A DNA stretch of 64,000 nt, taken from positions 5,215,908-5,279,907 of the forward strand of contig NC_087082.1 in the NCBI RefSeq assembly GCF_026151205.1, in the 5' to 3' direction. The position numbers and the translations under genes are program-made. Below the pieces are notes generated by a model. That model searched no databases, was not told the DNA's origin, and was given only the letters and a program-made list of their open reading frames with translations. Position 1 is the first letter of the stretch. Every line of letters starts with the position of its first letter. The stretch comes from Bolinopsis microptera. Taxonomy: Eukaryota > Ctenophora > Tentaculata > Lobata > Bolinopsidae. Shown piece after piece: positions 37,601 through 46,600 of this stretch.

Positions 37601-40600
37601 TTGTCTCAAGTATAGATTTATAAATTTTATACATATATTATATTATATATAATAATACATTATAATAAGTAAAACCAGCGTTTAAACGAAGGTAACACTA
37701 AAGATCCAGCTAATATCATTCGCGTTGGTGAGGTTTAACAAGTCCAACTAAAATAGAGTTTAATGCTCGCCGTGTTTGAAGAAATGTACCCATCACTAAC
37801 TAGTTACTACTACTACTCTCTTAGTGATGTGTGTTGTATAGAGCTGTTTAACACTGCCCCTACAACTGTTGTGAGCTGTTGTGGCACCTAGTATAGTTGT
37901 GGCACCTAGTATAGTTGTGGCACCTAGTATAGTTGTGGCACCTAGTATAGTTGTGGCACCTAGTATAGTTGTGGCACCTAGTATAGTTGTGGCACATAGT
38001 ATAGTTGTGGCACCTAGTATAGTTGTGGCACCTAGTATAGTTGTGGCACCTAGTATAGTTGTGGCACATAGTATAGTTGTGGCACATAGTATAGTTGTGG
38101 CACCTAGTATAGTTGTGGCACATAGTATAGTTGTGGCACCTAGTATAGTTGTGGCACATAGTATAGTTGTGGCACATAGTATAGTTGTGGCACATAGTAT
38201 AATTGTGGCACCTAGTATAGTTGTGGCACATAGTATAGTTGTGGCTCAGCTAGTTGTAGCTGAGTGGCACCTAGTATAGTTGTGGCACCTAGTATAGTTG
38301 TGGCACCTAGTATAGTTGTGGCACCTAGTATAGTTGTGGCACATAATATAATTGTGGCACCTAGTATAGTTGTGGCACATAGTATAGTTGTAGCAGCACA
38401 TAGTATAATTGTGGCACCTAGTATAGTTGTGGCACCTAGTATAGTTGTGGCACATAGTATAGTTGTGGCACATAGTATAGTTGTGGCACATAGTATAATT
38501 GTGGCACCTAGCATAGTTGTGGCACATAGTATAGTTGTGGCTCATAGTATAGTTGTGGCACCTAGTATAGTTGTGGCACCTAGTATAGTTGTGGCACATA
38601 GTATAGTTGTGGCACATAGTATAGTTGTGGCACCTAGTATAGTTGTGGCACATAGTATAGTTGTGGCACATAGTATAGTTGTGGCTCAGCTAGTTGTAGC
38701 TGTTGTGGCACCTAGTATAGTTGTGGCACATAGTATAGTTGTGGCACCTAGTATTATAGTTGTGGCTCAGCTAGTTGTAGCTGAGTGGCACCTTGTATAG
38801 TTGTGGCACCTAGTATAGTTGTGGCACCTAGTATAGTTGTGGCACCTAGTATAGTTGTGGCACATAGTATAGTTGTGGCACATAGTATAGTTGTGGCACC
38901 TAGTATAGTTGTGGCACATAGTATAGTTGTGGCACATAGTATAGTTGTGGCTCAGCTAGTTGTAGCTGTTGTGGCACCTAGTATAGTTGTGGCACATAGT
39001 ATAGTTGTGGCACCTAGTATTATAGTTGTGGCTCAGCTAGTTGTAGCTGAGTGGCACCTTGTATAGTTGTGGCACCTAGTATAGTTGTGGCACATAGTAT
39101 AGTTGTGGCACATAGTATAGTTGTGGCACCTAGTATTATAGTTGTGGCTCAGCTAGTTGTAGCTGAGTGGCACCTTGTATAGTTGTGGCACCTAGTATAG
39201 TTGTGGCACCTAGTATTATAGTTGTGGCTCAGCTAGTTGTAGCTGAGTGGCACCTAGCTAGCTGTTGTGGCACCTAGTATTATAGTTGTGGCTCAGAGCT
39301 AGTTGTAGCTGAGTGGCACCTTGTATAGTTGTGGCTATATTATTCTTTATTATTAGTTGTAGCTGAGTCAGCACAGTCAGTACTAAACTGTTTGTAGAGA
39401 TAGTTCATGTTGTTATCCAGTACTATACCGTGAAAAGTTAATATTTTACAGCAGTTGACGGCGAACTTCATGTTTATTAAATGTTTATTAACAAACCAGG
39501 ATATAAACACCACACCAGTTTAAAAAAAGGCAATTAATGTACAACATGTAATTGGTGGAAAGTGCAAACCGCGGCTTAACACAATTACGTCCGTGTTATG
39601 ACATGGATATAGCTGAATACATAACATATAATAGCTAAATACATGCGATTATACATGCGATTATACATACGATTATACATTATACAGGGGGGGGGGGGGG
39701 GGCAAAGTCAGTACCCATACGTTGGCCTTAATAGCTCAATCACTGAGTGCCCAATTGAAATAATTCTTCCTGGTATGACTTACTACCACCACTGGTTCGA
39801 GGAATTTGTCAACTCGAAAAATATTCGTGTTCATTTTATACATTAGTTGTATAAGTACAAGAGCCAAATAACGGAACTGGTCCGGATTGTATTATCTAGT
39901 CCGGATATAATTATCTAGTCCGGATATTATCTAGTCCGGATATTATCTAGCCCGGATATTATCTAATCCGGATATTATCTAGTCCGGATATTATCTAGTC
40001 CGGATATTATCTAGCCTGGATATTATCTAGTCCGGATATCATCTAGTCCGGATATTATCTAGTCCGGATATTATCTAGTCCGGATATTATCTAGTCCAGA
40101 TTCTATCTAGTCCGGATATTATCTAGTCCATATATTATCTAGCCCGGATATTATCTAGTCCGGATATTATCTAGTCCGGATATTATCTAGTCCGGATATT
40201 ATCTAGCCCGGATATTATCTAGTCCGGATATTATCTAGTCCAGATATTATCTAGCCCGGATATTATCTAGTCCGGATAATATCTAGTCCGAATATTATCT
40301 AGTCCGAATCCCAGGTCAATATCATTACATATTTCGCATATTAATATACGACATATTTCGAAGGAAAACCACGACAAAACAAAATTATTGTTAAATTTTG
40401 TTACAAATTAATTTAATTTCAGAAATAGTTGATTACAAAATTCCTTTTAAAAAAAATTTTTCGAAAAAATTTCTTGAAAAAATTTTGCGAATATTTTGAT
40501 ATTTTCATGACATCCGAAATCATGACATCCGAAATCTTGACATTTGTCATGATTTACAAATATCTGAGAAAGTTCACGCATATTTTTACCTGTATTTTAC

Positions 40601-43600
40601 AGGCAAAACTTGACATGAAAAACGTCCACGCATATTTGATCAGATGAACGTATATTTGACATGTATTTAAATATCTGACGGGGATATCATATAAAAAATA
40701 TCCTTGTGTTTGAAAAATTATATCAAAATAGTTACGAATTTTTTAATAAATTTTTCTAGGACTCGCCTGTAGCAGGCTTTGTCCCCCTGGATCGGGCTCT
40801 GCTAATTTGGATCATTGTGGGGCCCAAAAATTCCCCATCGGGTGATAAAAACCATGACATATTTCACCCAGATATAATAATATACGACATATTTTTAATG
40901 ATATTGACCTGGGGTCCGAATATTATCTAGTCCGGGGATTACATGTCCGGTGTTCAGTTTTATACTGGCTCGCTTTTTTTTTTTTTTTTTTTTTAAATAC
41001 TGGCTCGTATCCGGAGATTGTTAATTATTTAATTGACAATAGCACCATTTTCAGCCGGAGATATTTACAATAAATGTACAGTTTTCAGCAGCAATTAATA
41101 CAACCAACTTTATCACGTGATCACGCAGTGTTAAATTTCTACAAACTTCCTTCTTATTACACTCATTACTTTATTACTGACGAATTGTTTGTATGTATTT
41201 CATTACTTCACTATCATTGATTTGACAACTGTACAATGTACATGCCAAATGATTTTACTTGTAAATTGAATCTGCGACCAATAATATCACCCTCGCAATA
41301 CTGCTATTGAATCATCACAATACAAGCATTTACCAATTAAAGTTATTAAAATAGCACATTTAACACTATTACTCTGTGTAAAATTAACTGGCACCAGTAA
41401 AAGCAAGAGGAAAGTCTCTAGATGGTAATTTAAGTAAGCTCTGTTAATTAGATAACCTCGTTCATATTGAACTTTACACTGATTTCCCAGGGGACTGCTA
41501 CCAGGGGACTGCTACCAGTTTCAAGGACTTTAGAGAGAGAGATGTTACTTAAAGTCATGTGATAAGACACACAAGCAGTGTATTTAACGAACATGAACAT
41601 AATATAAACAAGATATTACTTTCCAAAAAAAGGAATCCTGTTGGACATGCAATATAATGGAGTTTTTAGCTGAAAAATATATTAGAGGATTGTTCTCGAC
41701 TTTTCAGAAAAATACACCTCGTACAGGTGCGAGATTATGGAAGGTTTGACCTCACTTTAATACTTACTTACTTTCTTTGTTTACATAGTTAAAAAAAGAA
41801 GACACTCTTTATAATTCAAGAATCATCCCACCACTATTGCCATGCCCTAGTTTACTTGGAACACCTCACTCAAAATAGCTGAAACCACCACTGCAAACTC
41901 AACCACATTGCACAACCATCTGAGTAACATAGCTTAAAACCACTCAAAACAGTTACCATAGCAACGCGGCCAGTAACCATAGCAACGCGGCCAGTAACCA
42001 TAGCAACGCGGCCAGTAACCATAGCAACGCGGCCAGTAACCATAGCAACGCGGCCAGTTACCACAGCATCACACGTGACTTACCATTATCCAGCTCGGAC
42101 ACTAGAGCTAGAAGATTGGACATACTTTCCAGACTACGTGTTTTGCGAGCTGAAACACAAGCTCACAACACAATATCACAGGTTACTTGTAAATACAGTA
42201 CAGTTACATGTACAGAGTGGAGGGTAACCATAGTTACATTAAGTAACCATGGTAACCAGAGGGAGGGTAACGTTATAATTAGGTAGAATCATTACCCTCT
42301 ATTGTACAAAAACTGGTTACTAAGCGTTACAATAACTGGTTACTAAGCGTTACAATAACTAGTTACTAGGTGTGACAAGAACTGGTTACTAGGTGTGACA
42401 AGAACTGGTTACTAGGTGTGACAAGAACAGGTTACTAAGCGTTACAAAAACAGGTTACTAAGCGTTACAATAACTGGTTACTAAGCCTTACAATAACTAG
42501 TTACTGGGTGTGACAAGAACTGGTTACTAAGTGTGACAAGAACTGGTTACTAGGTGTGACAAGAACAGGTTACTAGGTGTGACAAGAACTGGTTACTAAG
42601 CGCTACAAGAACTAGTTACTAAGTGTGACAAGAACTGGTTACTAGGTGTGACGAGAACTGGTTAATAGGTGTGACAAGAACTGGTTACTAAGTGTGACAA
42701 CTTAATACTGCTGAGCTACACGGCACACATTTCCATAAAAATTCCTCACATAATATAATATGATTCACTTAAAACTAAGTAATTCCAATTCAAGTGAAGA
42801 ATAAAATCGACAATAATAATGAACAGTGATTGAACTTACTGTTTGAAGATTTCTTGCCATCCACACTTGAACTGCGTCTGTGAACCATCTTCTGAACTGA
42901 AAACATGGATAATTTTGAAATGTAGCCGTCTTTTGAACTTGTATAAACGAAATATTTATAATATAATTGGTACAACATTACAAACTGTGTAGTTATTTTA
43001 CACAGGGTAGGTATTATAATACATATTTGTATGTTATACATATTTGTATATTCTAGGAAGTTGTAAAGTATTTAAAAGCAACGTAATTTGTAATCATGTA
43101 ATACTCATGCAAATCTCGTTTGTCTTTTAAAAGCACTTCAACATCAAGAACAGAGAATTATAAGATTAAGAAATTGTGTGCACAGTATACTGCAGTAAAA
43201 TCTTGATATTATATAAAAGTATAAGAACATAGTATCGAACTCAACAGCAGAACAACAATCTTTTTTACCCCTTTAAAAACACTCTTATATCGCAAAAAAT
43301 CTCAGCAAATAACATTTATGATAATATTGTATTTGTAATATTATATGTAGTATACAGATTATACACTGGTATAATATTTTGCAATTATTTTCCTAAAACC
43401 GCAATGGTCACTGGAGTTAGTTCTAGTGTAGGAACCTTTATTTGGAACCTCTACTATAGTCTATACTCAATAGTGTAGAAACCTCTACTATAGTCTATAC
43501 TATATAATGTAGAAACCTCTACTATAGTCTATACTCAATAGTGTAGAAACCTCTACTATAGTCTATACTCTATAGTGTAGAAACCTCTACTATAGTCTAT

Positions 43601-46600
43601 ACTCAATAGTGTAGAAACCTCTACTATAGTCTATACTCAATAGTGTAGAAACCTCTACTATAGTCTATACTCAATAGTGTAGAAACCTCTACTATAGTCT
43701 ATACTCAATAGTGTAGAAACCTCTACTATAGTCTATACTCAATAGTGTAGAAACCTCTATTATAGTCTATACTATATAATGTAGAAACCTCTACTATAGT
43801 CTATACTCAATAGTGTAGAAACCTCTACTATAGTCTATACTCAATAGTGTAGAAACCTCTACTATAGTCTATACTCTATAGTGTATAAACCTCTACTATA
43901 GTCTATACTCAATAGTGTAGAAACCTCTACTATAGTCTATACTCTATAGTGTAGAAATCTCTACTATAGTCTATACTCTATAGTGTAGAAGCCTCTAATA
44001 TAGTCTATTCTCAATAGTGTAGAAACCTCTACTATAGTCTATACTCAATAGTGTAGAAACCTCTACTATAGTCTATACTCAATAGTGTAGAAACCTCTAC
44101 TATAGTCTATACTCTATAGTGTATAAACCTCTACTATAGTCTATACTCAATAGTGTAGAAACCTCTACTATAGTCTATACTCTATAGTGTAGAAATCTCT
44201 ACTATAGTCTATACTCTATAGTGTAGAAACCTCTAATATAGTCTATTCTCAATAGTGTAGAAACCTCTACTATAGTCTATACTCAATAGTGTAGAAACCT
44301 CTACTATAGTCTATACTCAGTAGTGTAGAAACCTCTACTTTAGTCTATACTCTATAGTGTAGAAACCTCTAATATAGTCTATACTCAATAGTGTAGAAAC
44401 CTCTACTATAGTCTATACTCTATAGTGTAGAAGCCTCTAATATAGTCTATTCTCAATAGTGTAGAAACCTCTACTATAGTCTATACTCAATAGTGTAGAA
44501 ACCTCTACTATAGTCTATACTCAATAGTGTAGAAACCTCTACTATAGTCTATACTCTATAGTGTATAAACCTCTACTATAGTCATTACTCAATAGTGTAG
44601 AAACCTCTACTATAGTCTATACTCTATAGTGTAGAAATCTCTACTATAGTCTATACTCTATAGGGTAGAAACCTCTAATATAGTCTATTCTCAATAGTGT
44701 AGAAACCTCTACTATAGTCTATACTCAATAGTGTAGAAACCTCTACTATAGTCTATACTCAGTAGTGTAGAAACCTCTACTTTAGTCTATACTCTATAGT
44801 GTAGAAACCTCTAATATAGTCTATACTCAATAGTGTAGAAACCTCTACTATAGTCTATATACTCAATAGTGTAGAAATCTCTACTATAGTCTATACTCTA
44901 GAGTGTAGAAACCTCTACTATAGTCTATACTCTATAGTGTAGAAACCTCTACTATAGTCTATACTCTATAGTGTAGAAACCTCTACTTTAGTCTATACTC
45001 AATAGTGTAGAAACCTCTACTATAGTCTATACTCTATAGTGTAGAAACCTCTACTTTAGTCTATACTCTATAGTGTAGAAATCTCTACTATAGCGTAGAA
45101 ACCTCTTTTTATTAGTGAGGCAAACAAGGGGACAAAAGACCATGATAACTTATCATAATATTGTATCTTCTGACAATATATCACTATTCATATTTTTATT
45201 TAATAATATCAGTACGTTAAGCTATGTATTTTTGGGGTCAATGGTAATAGTACGCAAAAGTCAATACAAGTATTGATACATGCGAGTTACCTGGACGCGG
45301 CGACAAAGAACAATTTTCACTACCTCTACGTAGTTGCTCGAGGTTTAAAGCTGCTGTGGAGATTGAAACCATGTTTATTACAAGATCTAGTTAACGAAAC
45401 CGAAAGTGAAAGTAAAAGAGAAAGTGAAAGTTGTACACACCCTGACACATACCATATTCTGGAGCACAGTAATGTCTGTGTCTTTGTCTGTGTGTTCGGG
45501 AACAGGCTGCTATGTGGTCCTGTATAGTACTGGGCACAACTGAGAGTACACAATAATTTAGTTACAAGTTAGCACTTAATAAACATCAATATGGTTAAAA
45601 GGCAAGCGTTATAGCGTTGGATACAGTTCATTATGTTCACTGATTGATTTATATAATTTTTGCCCCCTGCTCCACAGCTGTGAAAACAGTTGAGTAACGG
45701 CTATCTAGTGCTACAGCATTACTAATGATAGGCATCACAATATTACAATATTATATTATATATATAGAGATATATCTCTACTATAATTCAGAGAATTATT
45801 TCTGTCTGTATGTCTGTACGACCGCCCACGTGCAAATTATACGAGAAATAGGAATTTAGGTAACAACCAAAAGGTTCCATAGCAACGGTGTTTTAATGCA
45901 CACATGCACGTGCAAAGATTGTTTTAACGTCATTTTGATCGGTTTTGTGGTAATTACGTTGTGTTTAAAGTGTTTTATATTTAAATCGGCTGTATCTTCG
46001 ATCGAGATGGATATTTTTTGATGCGATTAAAACGTTCTTTCAAAGAATACTACTAGCTTCGTCCCTGTTACCACGGGCTTTCTAGTTATATTATATTATA
46101 GACTATTACTTACTTGATCCCAGTTTGATTAAACCATCATGTTGTATAAACACTGTATCAGCTGTTACATATCCATGTGTAATTTCCTTGCTATGCAAAT
46201 AACTGAAATGATACCAAATGAGCAAATGGGGACCAAATGTTATCACATTTTAGATTAATCATATTTTGACTTGAACCAAAATATTTTCAAATTTTTTCCA
46301 TAACTAACAGGAAACATCTGAAACAAATCTTCAGTCATTTAAAACAGCTGCACAAACTGGTTATCATGGTAATACTGGCACAAACAGATGTACAGACCTG
46401 ACAGCTGAGAGGATCTGCCGGCACCATCTCTTCCAAAGTGTCTCATTAATACGTGTCTTGTTGACTTGGAAACGCCGCTGTATGAAGGTATGAAGGGATC
46501 CGGCTGAGTAGTACTCTGTGGTGAATACTACCTTGCTCTGCTCTTTATTGTACCAACTACCGTACAGCTTCAGTAGGTTGGGGTGCTGAAAACGTTGTGT

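Noticed and set aside
37860..39066. Repeat-encoded frames (VAPSIVVAHSIV and CHNYTMCHNYT)
   Set aside because: The 18-bp period keeps frames open on both strands; no gene signals.
17942..42083. A missing NRBP exon for the activation segment in this intron
   Set aside because: The segment was found at 45,453-45,539 with APEYG and correct phase, so none is needed here.
45273..45527. Plus-strand 84-codon frame
   Set aside because: It is the antisense of NRBP exon 5 and adjacent intron.
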